A stretch of 64,000 bases of DNA from Mycobacterium sp. (GCA_011620645.1 WOYS01000064.1:1-64000), one strand, 5' to 3'; positions 25,984-35,258 are shown, counted from the first letter of the stretch. Notes: generated by a model from the letters alone, not told the origin. Made by a program: numbers and translations.

Positions 25984-26391
25984 ATGGGCGTTTTCAAAGA
26001 CAGCGACGAGGCAACGAAGTACATTGCCGGGATCTTCGAGGAGGCGATGGCAGACGAATCGATCGCCGACCAACTCGCAGCGTCCGGCGTTGTACTACAA
26101 CTCAACTGCACGGACCCGAACACCCAGATCACGGTCGACATGCCCAATAAGAAGGTGATCACCGGGAGCTGCGACCTTTCACCCACTGTGACGATGTCGA
26201 TGACCTCCGACATGGCCAACCGGTTCTGGCAGGGAAAACTCAACCTTGCTGTCTCGATGGCCAAGGGCCAGGTCCGCGCCAAAGGCCCGGTGCCGAAGAT
26301 CCTCAAACTCGTGCCCGTCGCCAAGACGCTTTTCCCCCGCTACGAGGAGTCGCTGCGCGCCGAGGGGCGCACCGACTTACTGGCTGTTTGA
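25984..26391 (+). CDS. SCP2 sterol-binding domain protein
   Basis: A 135-aa protein made of a single SCP2 domain: a strand-rich core (ITVDMPNKKVITGSCDLSPTVTMSMTSD) and the helix-strand end MANRFWQGKLNLAVSMAKGQVRAKGP. SCP2 domains hold sterols, fatty acyl groups and other hydrophobic ligands. As last gene of the diiron operon it may carry the substrate. It converges on the response regulator gene 32 bases on. Confidence 0.82.
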   Translation: MGVFKDSDEATKYIAGIFEEAMADESIADQLAASGVVLQLNCTDPNTQITVDMPNKKVITGSCDLSPTVTMSMTSDMANRFWQGKLNLAVSMAKGQVRAKGPVPKILKLVPVAKTLFPRYEESLRAEGRTDLLAV

Positions 26392-26396
26392 CCGAA

Positions 26397-26412
26397 CGCC
26401 GGCGCGCCGGCG
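26397..26412. repeat. 16-bp GC palindrome between convergent genes
   Basis: cgccggcgcgccggcg is perfectly self-complementary and lies between the ends of the SCP2 gene and the response regulator gene. It could fold as part of a bidirectional terminator, though no loop or U-tract is evident. Confidence 0.4.
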
Positions 26413-26423
26413 GACCCGAACCC

Positions 26424-27098
26424 TCACTGCGACCAGTCGGCCTCGGAGAGGTCATCGAGCAACCGGAGCCGCCCGGCCATCGCCGCGGCGGTGATGCGGT
26501 TGGTCACACCGAGCCTGTGCAGCAACGCGGCCACCATCCGTTTGGCGGTCCGCTCCGAGACCACCATCCGCCGCGCGATATCGCTGGTCTCCATGCCCCT
26601 GGCCAGCAAGGTCCACAGCTGAAGCTCCTGCGTGCTGAAGTTGTCCAGCAACGCTGGCCGCGGTTCGTGGGACTTCGCCAGCAGAGCGTCAAGCAGCGTG
26701 CCGTCGATTACCCGCAAACCTTCGGCGACGGTCCAAAGCGGACCGGCCAGCGCTTCGGGCCGCGCCGTCTTCGGCAGGAATCCGTCGGCGCCGGCGCGCA
26801 GCGCCTCCTCGGCCAGCTCGAGGTTGCCGGTTCCCGACAGCGCCAAGATCCTGGTCTGAGGATGGCGCGCCTCAATATGCCGGATGGCGGCTATCCCGCC
26901 GAGCGGAGGCATCGATAGGTCGATGATCGCGACGTCGGCAGCGCAGCGGGCCACCAGGTCGGCAGCCTCCTCGACGTAGGTGGTCTGCCCGCCCACCGTG
27001 AACAACTCGCCCCATTGGCGGTTGAGCAGCAAAGCCAGGCCTTGTGAGAAAAGCTCGTGGTCGTCGACGATCACAACAACGTACGGCTTGCCACTCAT
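26424..27098 (-). CDS. NarL/LuxR-type response regulator
   Basis: A 224-aa protein with an N-terminal receiver domain (VVIVDDHELFSQG, phospho-acceptor Asp in VAIIDLSMPPLGG, Lys in GFLPKTARP) and a C-terminal LuxR helix-turn-helix (TSDIARRMVVSERTAKRMVAALLHRLG). It is divergent from a membrane histidine kinase, with the two starts 37 bases apart, so they probably form one system. The chosen ATG at 27098 gives the normal receiver start. It likely controls the surrounding catabolic genes. Confidence 0.85.
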   Translation of the reverse strand: MSGKPYVVVIVDDHELFSQGLALLLNRQWGELFTVGGQTTYVEEAADLVARCAADVAIIDLSMPPLGGIAAIRHIEARHPQTRILALSGTGNLELAEEALRAGADGFLPKTARPEALAGPLWTVAEGLRVIDGTLLDALLAKSHEPRPALLDNFSTQELQLWTLLARGMETSDIARRMVVSERTAKRMVAALLHRLGVTNRITAAAMAGRLRLLDDLSEADWSQ

Positions 27099-27121
27099 TG
27101 CTGCGACGCTACCCCGAGCCC

Positions 27122-27127
27122 TAACGT
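27122..27127 (+). promoter_or_regulatory. -10 element for a leaderless kinase transcript
   Basis: taacgt fits the mycobacterial TANNNT -10 pattern and ends 7 bases before the GTG at 27135, which would make the kinase mRNA leaderless. The spacing supports the chosen start. Confidence 0.45.
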
Positions 27128-27134
27128 TGGCCCG

Positions 27135-28424
27135 GTGAGACCGGTCGGTCAGCACCGTTGGATGGCGGAGGGATATGGCGGCGGCTACGGGCTGACCCGC
27201 ACAGTCGTCGCCGTGCGGGTCGCAGTGGTGATCTCGATCGGGGTGCTGCTGGCCGTCGAGCCGCCAGGGGTGCGCGTGCACCTCGCGGTGCTGCTGGGGG
27301 CGGCGATGGTCTATTCGGCGATCGTGTTCGTCCGTCCGCAGCTGGAGGTGCGCCGCACCCGTTACCGTTGGCTGGTCACCGGCTTCGACTCGATGTTCAC
27401 GCTGGTGTTCATCGCATTGACCGGCGGGGTGCACAGCCCAGCGGTGTCGGCGCTGGTGCTGGTCGTCATCGCCTCCGCGGCCCGGCTGTCGTTCACCGAG
27501 ACGCTGGCGTTGGGGACGCTACTCGGCGCCGCGTACATCGCCGTCGCGTTGCTGGCCTCCAATGCCGCGAGTGCCGCGCTTGCACCGGTGCCGCTGAGTA
27601 GTTGGTGGGCGCTGTACCTGCTGTTCGCCGCGATCATCGCGGCAGGGCTGTCGTCCCTGGCCGAACGCGAACACCGATCCAACGTTCGGGCGTTGGTGGA
27701 GGCCGAAGCCGAACACGCCGCCGCCGAAGAGGAACGCGATCTGAGGAGTCGGTTGTTGCAGTCCTACCAGTCGCAGCAGGACGGACTACAGGTGCTGGTG
27801 CACGAATTCCGCACCCCTGTCGCTTCCTTGGAGGCGCTGATGGACGCGCTCACATCGGCGGGGCCGATGACGGAGTCCGACCAGGCCGCCGGCATGCGGC
27901 TGGCCGGCCGCCACGTTCAGCACCTCGGTGACATGCTCGACGCCTTGTCCGACGTCGCGTTGAGCCGGCGCCCCACCTTTTCGGCGGGCCGGGTCCGGCG
28001 CGTCGACATCGCCGGTCTGATCACCGCTGCCGCCGACGCCGTGGGCCTGGTCTCACCGCAGCTGCGGTTGACGGTCGGAGGCGACGTCGGCACGGTAGCG
28101 GTCAACGCCCAGGGGCTGCGGCGCGTGCTGACCAACCTGCTGGAGAACGCTTCCCGGTATAGCCGTGATGGCCCCGTCGACGTGACGTGCGCGCGCACCG
28201 GCAATGAAATCGTCATCGAGATAGCCGACCGCGGTCCTGGCATACCCGCTCGAAGTCTGGGCGAGTTGACGGCCAAATACATCAGCGTCGGCGACCGGCG
28301 CGGCACCGCCGGGCTGGGCCTATGGATCGTGCAGCAAATCCTCGAGGCGATCGGTGGGCGAGTCGATTTCAGCGCGCGCGCCGGCGGCGGGCTCGTAGTG
28401 ACCGTTCGTGCCCCGATCGATTAA
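27135..28424 (+). CDS. Membrane sensor histidine kinase
   Basis: About 429 aa. Five or six hydrophobic segments (about residues 15-175) form a membrane sensor without a large extracellular loop. Then come a coiled coil (EAEAEHAAAEEERDLRSRL), a HisKA box with phospho-His in VHEFRTPVASLEALMD, and HATPase motifs (NLLENASRYS, DRGPGIP, GLGLWIV). It is probably the partner of the divergent NarL-type regulator, although HisKA kinases more often pair with OmpR types, which makes the pairing unusual. The GTG start is supported by the -10 element. Confidence 0.82.
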   Translation: MRPVGQHRWMAEGYGGGYGLTRTVVAVRVAVVISIGVLLAVEPPGVRVHLAVLLGAAMVYSAIVFVRPQLEVRRTRYRWLVTGFDSMFTLVFIALTGGVHSPAVSALVLVVIASAARLSFTETLALGTLLGAAYIAVALLASNAASAALAPVPLSSWWALYLLFAAIIAAGLSSLAEREHRSNVRALVEAEAEHAAAEEERDLRSRLLQSYQSQQDGLQVLVHEFRTPVASLEALMDALTSAGPMTESDQAAGMRLAGRHVQHLGDMLDALSDVALSRRPTFSAGRVRRVDIAGLITAAADAVGLVSPQLRLTVGGDVGTVAVNAQGLRRVLTNLLENASRYSRDGPVDVTCARTGNEIVIEIADRGPGIPARSLGELTAKYISVGDRRGTAGLGLWIVQQILEAIGGRVDFSARAGGGLVVTVRAPID

Positions 28425-28568
28425 CTCTCGGTCGGCTGGGCGATTGGCCCACGAAGGCCGCTGAGGCGGGACTGGCTTTGGTCGCACTGGCTGGTTCGGC
28501 TGGCAGCTTGGGGTGCCCAACGGGGCTCCCTCAGGAGTATGCCGCAAACCGCCCCACTTCGAAGGACA

Positions 28569-28583
28569 TCCGTTCGGAGGTAG
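28569..28583. promoter_or_regulatory. Shared 15-bp motif upstream of the acyl-CoA synthetase
   Basis: tccgttcggaggtag begins 99 bases before the ATG at 28668. The identical 15-mer begins 95 bases before the monooxygenase alpha gene. It includes CCG-TT-CGG symmetry. It is a candidate binding site for one of the local response regulators. Confidence 0.5.
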
Positions 28584-28667
28584 CAGGCAGGCAAGTGCGA
28601 CGTACATCATGGCCATCATGGCGGCTGACACCGACCTGTACCGCCGCGAGGACCTGGAAGGTGAGCG

Positions 28668-30290
28668 ATGAGGTGGTCTTACGACGCAGGTCCGACCGAC
28701 TGCCCCATCCTCGAGGAGACGATTGGGGACAACTTCGAACGCGTCGTTGCGAACAACCCCGGCGGCGAGGCGCTCGTCGATGTCGCGAGCGGCCGACGGT
28801 GGACCTATCGCGAACTGAACGCCGAGGTCGACCTCATCGCCCGGGCGCTGATGTCCCTCGGGGTCGCCCAAGGTGAGCGAATCGGTATCTGGGCGCCGAA
28901 CTGCCCTGACTGGACTATCGTTCAGTACGCCACGGCGAAGATCGGCGCCATTCTGGTCAACATCAACCCGGCCTACCGCACCCACGAACTCGCGTATGCG
29001 CTGCAGCAGTCGGAAGTTCGGGTGCTCATCTGCGTAGCCGCCTTCAAGACCTCGGATTACCTCGGCATGGCACAGCAGGTGCGCCCGGAATGCCCCGCGC
29101 TGACCGATGTCCTCGTCCTGGGTACCGACGACTGGGATGGTCTTCGGCGTCGCGCTGAATCCGTGCCGGAGGTCACCCTCCGGAACCGCATGGCCACTCT
29201 GAACAACACCGACCCCATCAACATCCAATACACCTCCGGGACCACCGGATTCCCCAAGGGTGCGACATTGTCGCACCGCAACATCCTCAACAACGGATAC
29301 TTCGCAGCCGAGCTGATCGGGCTCGGCCAGGGCGACCGGCTGTGCATTCCGGTGCCCTTCTACCACTGTTTCGGCATGGTGATAGGCAATTTGGGCTGCA
29401 CCACGCACGGCGCAACCATGGTCATCCCTGCACCAGGCTTCGATGCCGGGTTGACGCTCGCCGCGATCGAGCAGGAGCGGTGCACCGGTGTTTACGGCGT
29501 ACCGACGATGTTCATCGCGATGCTCGGACACCCCGACTTTGCCGATCATGACCTGTCGTCCTTGCGCACCGGCGTCATGGCAGGATCGGTCTGCCCGGTC
29601 GAGGTGATGAAGCGCTGCGTCGACGACATGAACATGAGCCAGGTAGCGATCGCCTACGGCATGACCGAAACGTCGCCGGTGTCCTGCCAAACACTCATCG
29701 ACGACGACCTGGACCGACGCACTGCATCCATCGGCCGCGCCCATCCCCATGTCGAGATCAAGATCGTCGACCCCGAGTCGGGAGATATCGTCGAGCGGGG
29801 ACAGCCCGGTGAATTCTGCAGCCGCGGCTACTCGGTCATGCTGGGCTACTGGAACGACAACGAGAAGACGCGTGAGGCGATTGATGCCGACGGGTGGATG
29901 CACACCGGCGACCTGGCGGTCATGCGGGCAGACGGGTATTGCAACGTCGTCGGCCGCATCAAGGACATGGTGATCCGCGGCGGGGAGAACATCTACCCAC
30001 GCGAGATCGAGGAGTTCCTCTACACCCATCCAGATATCGAAGACGCCCAGGTCATCGGCGTCCCCGACAGCAAGTACGGCGAGGAGATCTGCGCGTGGAT
30101 CCGGATGAAGCCGGATCGGCCCGCCCTCGACGCCGATGCACTGCGCGCCTTCGCCACCGGCAAGTTGGCGCACTACAAGATTCCCCGCTATGTCCACGTC
30201 GTCAACGAATTCCCGATGACCGCCACCGGCAAGGTGAGAAAGGTCGACATGCGTGCGGAGAGCGTCAGGCTTCTCGGCCTCGACACCTGA
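28668..30290 (+). CDS. FadD-type acyl-CoA synthetase
   Basis: A 540-aa ANL-superfamily ligase. The P-loop is [12 protein letters not shown], the motif [10 protein letters not shown], the hinge region [11 protein letters not shown] with [16 protein letters not shown], and the catalytic lysine is in [10 protein letters not shown]. It activates a carboxylic acid to its CoA ester. In this region it probably activates the fatty or short acid released by hydrocarbon or ketone oxidation. GGAAGGTGAGCG precedes the ATG. It is flanked by two regulatory systems. Confidence 0.92.
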   Translation: MRWSYDAGPTDCPILEETIGDNFERVVANNPGGEALVDVASGRRWTYRELNAEVDLIARALMSLGVAQGERIGIWAPNCPDWTIVQYATAKIGAILVNINPAYRTHELAYALQQSEVRVLICVAAFKTSDYLGMAQQVRPECPALTDVLVLGTDDWDGLRRRAESVPEVTLRNRMATLNNTDPINIQYTSGTTGFPKGATLSHRNILNNGYFAAELIGLGQGDRLCIPVPFYHCFGMVIGNLGCTTHGATMVIPAPGFDAGLTLAAIEQERCTGVYGVPTMFIAMLGHPDFADHDLSSLRTGVMAGSVCPVEVMKRCVDDMNMSQVAIAYGMTETSPVSCQTLIDDDLDRRTASIGRAHPHVEIKIVDPESGDIVERGQPGEFCSRGYSVMLGYWNDNEKTREAIDADGWMHTGDLAVMRADGYCNVVGRIKDMVIRGGENIYPREIEEFLYTHPDIEDAQVIGVPDSKYGEEICAWIRMKPDRPALDADALRAFATGKLAHYKIPRYVHVVNEFPMTATGKVRKVDMRAESVRLLGLDT

Positions 30291-30380
30291 TAACGCCGCC
30301 GGGTGAGCCCCGCCTGGCCGGGCGTGGGCGCTAGTGTGATGATCGCCGGCTACCCGTCGTCTGGGAGGGGGTCTGTCGCC

Positions 30381-31511
30381 ATGAATGTCTTGGGTATCGA
30401 CACTGATTTGAGCGCTGTGCTCTCGCTGCTCGACAAAACAGCGGCATTGCGACGCGGCGCGGAAATCGTTCTCCGGGAGCTCGGCGCGGACTTGGCGGCC
30501 GGTGCGAACCGGATCGCCGAGGACGACACGATGGAGGTCGTCGCTGTGGTGGGCGGGAGCACGGAGGCGCTCAACGGTCTCGTGGTCGGGCCCCAGGAAG
30601 GCCTCGGCGGTCAGGCAGCGGTGTTGCGGCGGACCGCGGCGGTTGCGGACTACTGCTTGAGTCGGGCGATCACGCACGACTTCGACGACGCAGTTCGGGC
30701 TGAGGGTCTACACGCGGTGATGGCCGCTCCGATCGTGCGCGCCCACCGGCTCTATGGGCTGCTCTACGCGGCCCGTCGGTCGGCCGTGCCGTGGTCCGAC
30801 GGCGACCGGACCGCTCTGCTGGGTCTGGCGCGGCAGACTGCGGTGGCGATGGAGGTCGCCGACAGTGCCCGCGAGATGGCGGAGGTTGCGGTCTTCGGCG
30901 AACGGCAACGCCTCGCGATACGGTTGCATGATTCGGTTGGTGCGACGTTGTTCAGCCTCCGGGTGGCGTTGACGTCGGCGCGCGCGCAGGCGCAGGCCGA
31001 CGCCACCGTGGAACTGCTGACCGATGCCTTGGCTTTGACCGAACGGGCAACATCGGAGCTGCGGGATCAGGCGTACTCGCTTCATCAAGCACCCGAGGAT
31101 AAGGCACTCGCGGTCGCCTTGCAGGGAGATTGCCGTGACTTCTCCGAGCGAACCGGTGTTGCAGCGGAATTGGTAGTGCTGGGCGATCTGCCGCTGCTGG
31201 ACAGGGGCCGCACCGACGTGTTGCGGAGGACCGCCCGCGAGGCCCTGCTCAATGTGGAGAAGCACGCCGGCGCCCACTCCGTGGTCGTAAGCCTCTACTC
31301 CCACCAGGAGGGTGTTGGCATGGCCGTGGCCGACGACGGAGCGGCCGGCGACATCACACTGCAGGACGAGCGCGGCTTGGGTCTTCGGGTGATGGCTGAG
31401 CGCATCGAGCGGGTCGGAGGCCAGTTGACGTGCGTTGGCAACGACGAAGGCGGCGGCACGGTACGGGCGTGGGTTCCGGCGGCTAGAGCATTCCAGCCTG
31501 CTGCGCCTTGA
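30381..31511 (+). CDS. Cytosolic GAF-domain sensor kinase (NarX-like, HisKA_3)
   Basis: A 376-aa protein without membrane segments. A GAF-like domain fills about residues 15-160. A HisKA_3 box follows (ERQRLAIRLHDSVGATLFSL, His phospho-acceptor), then an HATPase end (REALLNVEKHAGAHSVVVSL, ERGLGLRVMAERIERVGG). Such kinases sense small cytosolic ligands or redox. Its 3' end overlaps the convergent response regulator gene by 29 bases, so it is likely the partner. The ATG at 30381 follows GGGAGGGGG; the upstream GTG at 30303 is not needed for the fold. Confidence 0.85.
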   Translation: MNVLGIDTDLSAVLSLLDKTAALRRGAEIVLRELGADLAAGANRIAEDDTMEVVAVVGGSTEALNGLVVGPQEGLGGQAAVLRRTAAVADYCLSRAITHDFDDAVRAEGLHAVMAAPIVRAHRLYGLLYAARRSAVPWSDGDRTALLGLARQTAVAMEVADSAREMAEVAVFGERQRLAIRLHDSVGATLFSLRVALTSARAQAQADATVELLTDALALTERATSELRDQAYSLHQAPEDKALAVALQGDCRDFSERTGVAAELVVLGDLPLLDRGRTDVLRRTAREALLNVEKHAGAHSVVVSLYSHQEGVGMAVADDGAAGDITLQDERGLGLRVMAERIERVGGQLTCVGNDEGGGTVRAWVPAARAFQPAAP

Positions 31512-32157
31512 CCACCGCGTCCAACCGGTTTCGGGCGTCGAGGTGGGCCAATAACGATTGAACGTAGGACTTCACGGTGTTCGGCGCCAGGCGCAGATGC
31601 TGCGCGATCTCGGTGTTGCTCTCTCCCATGGCCAGCCGCTCCAGCACTTGATACTCGCGCCGCGACAGTGCCAGCGGATCCCCGGAGCTGATGACGGGGT
31701 CGCAGTAGCGTCGTCCGGCGGCGACTTCGGCGATCGCTGTGACGAGCACTGCGCAGGCGTTGTCCTTGTGCACCACAGCATCCATGCCGACCAGTCCAGC
31801 GATCTGGCCGACCGAACGTTTGCTGTCTCCGGTGAAGAGCACCAGCTTCACTCCGGGGCACGCCCCGCGGAGTGCGGCGGCGGCGTCCGGCAACGCCATG
31901 TCCGGAAGATGCAGATCCAGTAACACCACGTCGGGTCGTTCCGATGCGGCGATTGCGACGCCGTCGGTCGCGGTGCGCGCCCCTTGACACATCTGCACGC
32001 TTGGCGCTCCCTCGACCAGGCGTTCGACCCCCAAGTGCACGATCGGATGATCATCGACGACCATCACCCGCACCGACCCGTCACTGGTCCCCACCGCACC
32101 TGCAGTAGCGGCGCAAAACGGTCGCGGGTCGCTGTGACCTCGCCGGTGCAGGACCAT
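31483..32157 (-). CDS. NarL/LuxR-type response regulator
   Basis: About 224 aa: an N-terminal receiver (VMVVDDHPIVHLG, Asp in VVLLDLHLPDMA, Lys in AVVHKDNAC) and a LuxR helix-turn-helix (SNTEIAQHLRLAPNTVKSYVQSLLAHL). It converges on the GAF kinase with overlapping 3' ends and is divergent from the monooxygenase operon across 151 bases, so it is well placed to control that operon. The N-terminal 30 residues before the receiver are unusual; a later start near 32070 is possible. Confidence 0.82.
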   Translation of the reverse strand: MVLHRRGHSDPRPFCAATAGAVGTSDGSVRVMVVDDHPIVHLGVERLVEGAPSVQMCQGARTATDGVAIAASERPDVVLLDLHLPDMALPDAAAALRGACPGVKLVLFTGDSKRSVGQIAGLVGMDAVVHKDNACAVLVTAIAEVAAGRRYCDPVISSGDPLALSRREYQVLERLAMGESNTEIAQHLRLAPNTVKSYVQSLLAHLDARNRLDAVVKAQQAGML

Positions 32158-32213
32158 GCTTCTACGGTAACCCCTTGCGTTGCAACCACCGTCGATCGCA
32201 GCGATCGCCAACC

Positions 32214-32228
32214 TCCGTTCGGAGGTAG
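32214..32228. promoter_or_regulatory. Shared 15-bp motif upstream of the monooxygenase operon
   Basis: This is the second copy of tccgttcggaggtag, embedded in cctccg-tt-cggagg, a 14-bp hairpin-like inverted repeat. It begins 95 bases before the alpha subunit start, close to the 99-base spacing seen for the acyl-CoA synthetase gene. Confidence 0.55.
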
Positions 32229-32308
32229 TCGACCGCAGACCAGCGTGTGATGCTGGTCTCAACGCGACGGTGATCGGCACCGTCGTCACAGCCCGACGGG
32301 AGCGATAG

Positions 32309-33847
32309 ATGACTGCATCAGTCACCACGCAGCACGAGAAGATCAAGTCCTTCGATTGGGAGCCGAGCTACTTTCATCGCGACGCGCTGTATCCGACGAA
32401 GTACAAGATTCCGCCGAAGACCAAGGACCCGTTCCGCACCCTGGTCCGGGATTACGTCGGGATGGAGGAGGAGAAAGACGACCGCCAGTACGGTGCGCTC
32501 GAGGATGCATTGAGCCGGATGAACAACTCCGGGCAGGCCGAGCCGCGCTTCATGGAGATCCTGAAGCCGGTGCTGGCGATCGTCGACTTCGGCGAGTACG
32601 CCGCGATGAAATGCACTGCGATGCTTGTGGACACGGTGGAGAATCCGGAGCTGCGCCAGGGCTATCTCGCGCAGATGATCGACGAGGTGCGCCATACCAA
32701 TCAAGAGGCGTACTTGATGCGCTACTTCGCCAAGCACGCTCCGGACCCGGCTGGGTTCAATTCGGGGTTCCAGATGCGGGCCTACGACCCGATCGGGCGG
32801 CCGGGGCGGGCGGTGTTCGAAGCCTTCATGAACGACGATCCGATCACCAATTCGCTCAATCTTCAGGTCGTCACCGAGACGGCGTACACCAACCCGCTGT
32901 TCGTGGCGGTGACTGAGGTGGCCGCCGCCAACGGAGACCAGGCAACCCCGTCGGTGTTCCTGTCGATCCAGTCCGACGAGGCTCGGCACATGGCCAACGG
33001 CTATTCGACGCTCGCCGCGGTCTTGAGCGAGCCGGACAACCTGCCGATGCTCCAAGAGGACTTCGACACGGCGTTCTGGCGTCAGCACGCCTTCCTGGAC
33101 AATTTCCAGGGCGCGGTTTACGACTACTTTTCGAAGGTTCGGCTGAAGTCGTATAAGGAGTATTGGGACCAGTGGATCTGGGACGATTGGGCCGGAAGCT
33201 ACATTGAACGGTTGGAGCCGTTCGGCCTGAAGGTGCCGCGTTGGATTCATGATGCGAAGCGGCACGTGGAATGGGGCGGGCATTCTGCGGCGATGGTGTC
33301 CGCGGCGCTGTGGCCTGTACATGCCTGGCGGTCGGATTACATGGACGACGAGGACTTCGCCTTTCTTGAGGAAAAGTATCCGGGCTGGGAAGGGTATTTC
33401 GGCGGGTTCTGGAAGGCCTACCGGGAGATGGGCGACCCGCGCAAGGGTCATCTCGCGTTGGAGCTGTTCCCCACTATGCCGCCGATCTGTCGGGTCTGCC
33501 AGATGCCGTGTGTGGTCCCCCGCCCGGACATCAGTGAGGTCCGGTTGTCGGTCGACGCGGCCGGCCAACGGCATGCGTTCTGCTCGGAGGCGTGCCAACA
33601 CATCTTCCGCCAGGCCCCGCAGCGCCACACCGGGATGACCTGGTGGGAGGTCAACGACGGGATCGAGCTGGCCCGCTACATCGAAGACGCCGGCCTGCTG
33701 CGCGCGGACGGCCGCACCCTGATGGGCCAGCCCCATGTGCACACCGAGGAACGGTGGCTGTGGACGATCGAGGACATCCGGCGGACCGGATTCGTCATCC
33801 AGGACCCGCTCAAGACGTTGCCCGCCGACGCGTTCAGCGATATCTGA
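32309..33847 (+). CDS. prmA: Soluble diiron monooxygenase, hydroxylase alpha subunit
   Basis: A 512-aa SDIMO alpha subunit. Diiron ligands are clear: E96 (DFGEYAA), E126-xx-H129 (MIDEVRHTN), E190 (VVTETAY) and E224-xx-H227 (SDEARHMAN). A C-terminal YHS-like Cys region (CRVCQMPC, then FCSEACQH) is present. The gene order alpha, beta, coupling, reductase differs from the mimABCD/prmABCD order (reductase second) and recalls the ACDB clusters of group 6 SDIMOs. The likely substrate is propane or another small alkane or alkene, inferred from the neighbours. A GGGAGCG box precedes the ATG. The symbol is given by function, not by proven orthology. Confidence 0.88.
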   Translation: MTASVTTQHEKIKSFDWEPSYFHRDALYPTKYKIPPKTKDPFRTLVRDYVGMEEEKDDRQYGALEDALSRMNNSGQAEPRFMEILKPVLAIVDFGEYAAMKCTAMLVDTVENPELRQGYLAQMIDEVRHTNQEAYLMRYFAKHAPDPAGFNSGFQMRAYDPIGRPGRAVFEAFMNDDPITNSLNLQVVTETAYTNPLFVAVTEVAAANGDQATPSVFLSIQSDEARHMANGYSTLAAVLSEPDNLPMLQEDFDTAFWRQHAFLDNFQGAVYDYFSKVRLKSYKEYWDQWIWDDWAGSYIERLEPFGLKVPRWIHDAKRHVEWGGHSAAMVSAALWPVHAWRSDYMDDEDFAFLEEKYPGWEGYFGGFWKAYREMGDPRKGHLALELFPTMPPICRVCQMPCVVPRPDISEVRLSVDAAGQRHAFCSEACQHIFRQAPQRHTGMTWWEVNDGIELARYIEDAGLLRADGRTLMGQPHVHTEERWLWTIEDIRRTGFVIQDPLKTLPADAFSDI

Positions 33848-34938
33848 TGAGTGCCGAACTGATTTCCGAGGGTGTAGAGGCCGAGACGATCGGAGAGAGT
33901 TTCTACTCGGCCCGGGATCTGACCTACATCCGCCCGCAGAAACGCCGGCTCTCCGAGTACGAGGCGGTCATCTGCAACGCGCAACCGGACCTCGGCCAGT
34001 TCGATTCCGGTGGCTGGTATCTGCTCAGGCCCGACGGTTTGGGCTGCCAGGATGCCCGGACCACCGCACTGGTGCATCCGAACTGGTTTGAGTACCGCGA
34101 TCCGTCGGGGCTGTGGCAGCGTCCTTATATCAAGCTGCAGGCCCAGCAGGAACGGTCCATCGAAGGGGCAATCGTCAGCGCGAAGGCCAACGGAGCGTTC
34201 GGCGACATCGCGCCGCAGTGGCTCGATCTCGTATCGCGCTACTACGAAGCGTTCGCGTCGTTTCAGTGGGGGATGTTCAAGGCGCACGCGTTCGTCACCC
34301 GGGAAGCGTTGTCGGACACGCTGTCGATGACCTACACCTTCAGCGGCATGGATCGGCTGCGTCACCAGCAGGACATCGCGCTTTACAGCCTGGATCTGCA
34401 CGAACAGGCGCCCAGCTACACCGAGGGTGCCGGCGCCGAGGCCTGGCTCCGTGATCCGGCGTGTCAGGGCGCGCGCCGGCTGGTGGAGAGGCTGCTCTCG
34501 CTACACGACTGGGGGGAGATGATTCTGATGACGAACCTGGTGGTGGAGCCGCTGTGCACCGCCTTGATCGGCAGCGAGTTCTTTCGGCGCCTCGCACCGC
34601 TGCACGGTGACGTGGTGATCCCGGTGATCGAGATGACCGCGGAAGCGGACCGGCGCCGCAACCGCGCAGCCACCCAGGCTGTGGTCAAGATGCTGCTCGC
34701 CGATACCGACCGTGCCGGTCGTCCCGTTCCGGCCGCACGCAACCGTCAACTCATCCAAGGCTGGGTCGACTCCTGGTATCCGGATGCGATGGCGGCGGTC
34801 GAGGCGTTCCTGCCGGTCTTCGACGCTGTTCCCGCGGGAACAGGGCTCGGCGAACGCGCGCGACAGCAGGTGGTCGGCACGACCGCTGACATCCTCACGC
34901 TGGCCGGTCTGCAGGTTCCCGCGGCGGTGACGTCATGA
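33847..34938 (+). CDS. Soluble diiron monooxygenase, hydroxylase beta subunit
   Basis: A 363-aa helical subunit of the same ferritin-like superfamily but without the ExxH iron ligands, as expected for the non-catalytic beta chain. Family-typical segments are TYIRPQKRRLSEYEAV near the N-terminus and SFQWGMFKAHAFVTRE in the core. It pairs with the alpha subunit to form the hydroxylase. The TGATG junction shares one base with the alpha stop, so translation is coupled. Confidence 0.88.
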   Translation: MSAELISEGVEAETIGESFYSARDLTYIRPQKRRLSEYEAVICNAQPDLGQFDSGGWYLLRPDGLGCQDARTTALVHPNWFEYRDPSGLWQRPYIKLQAQQERSIEGAIVSAKANGAFGDIAPQWLDLVSRYYEAFASFQWGMFKAHAFVTREALSDTLSMTYTFSGMDRLRHQQDIALYSLDLHEQAPSYTEGAGAEAWLRDPACQGARRLVERLLSLHDWGEMILMTNLVVEPLCTALIGSEFFRRLAPLHGDVVIPVIEMTAEADRRRNRAATQAVVKMLLADTDRAGRPVPAARNRQLIQGWVDSWYPDAMAAVEAFLPVFDAVPAGTGLGERARQQVVGTTADILTLAGLQVPAAVTS

Positions 34939-35252
34939 GCGGCACCCAGGTGCACGGACGCAGGACGATCGGGCTTGTCCTGATGAAAAGCGAAGAGGCG
35001 CAGGCGACAGTGCATTACGTCACCGAGGAATGCCCCCAGATTCGGGTGCAGGATCGCGGCACGTTCTACCTGCTGGAGGCCGAGGGCACGATACGCATCC
35101 CCCTGGCCGAGGTCGAGGAATATCTGGGTAAACCGTTGACGATGTCACGGTTCCTGGTGTGCATGTCCAGTTACTACGGGCGGGCGCATGTCGAAGACGA
35201 AGCGTTCGTAGTCACTGCCGACATGTCTCAGCTCGAACCGGCGACGATCTGA
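34935..35252 (+). CDS. Monooxygenase coupling/effector protein (MmoB/DmpM type)
   Basis: A 105-aa protein of the MmoB/DmpM fold (RTIGLVLMKSEEAQATVHYV, then DRGTFYLLEAEGTIRIPL). These cofactor-free proteins bind the hydroxylase and tune its reaction with oxygen. It overlaps the beta gene by 4 bases (ATGA) and the reductase gene starts 6 bases after its stop. Confidence 0.88.
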   Translation: MSGTQVHGRRTIGLVLMKSEEAQATVHYVTEECPQIRVQDRGTFYLLEAEGTIRIPLAEVEEYLGKPLTMSRFLVCMSSYYGRAHVEDEAFVVTADMSQLEPATI

Positions 35253-35258
35253 CAGCTG

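Noticed and set aside
28320..30677. 785-codon open frame on the minus strand
   Set aside because: It lies antisense to a clear acyl-CoA synthetase and has His/Arg/Gly-biased, domain-free translation typical of GC-rich shadow frames.
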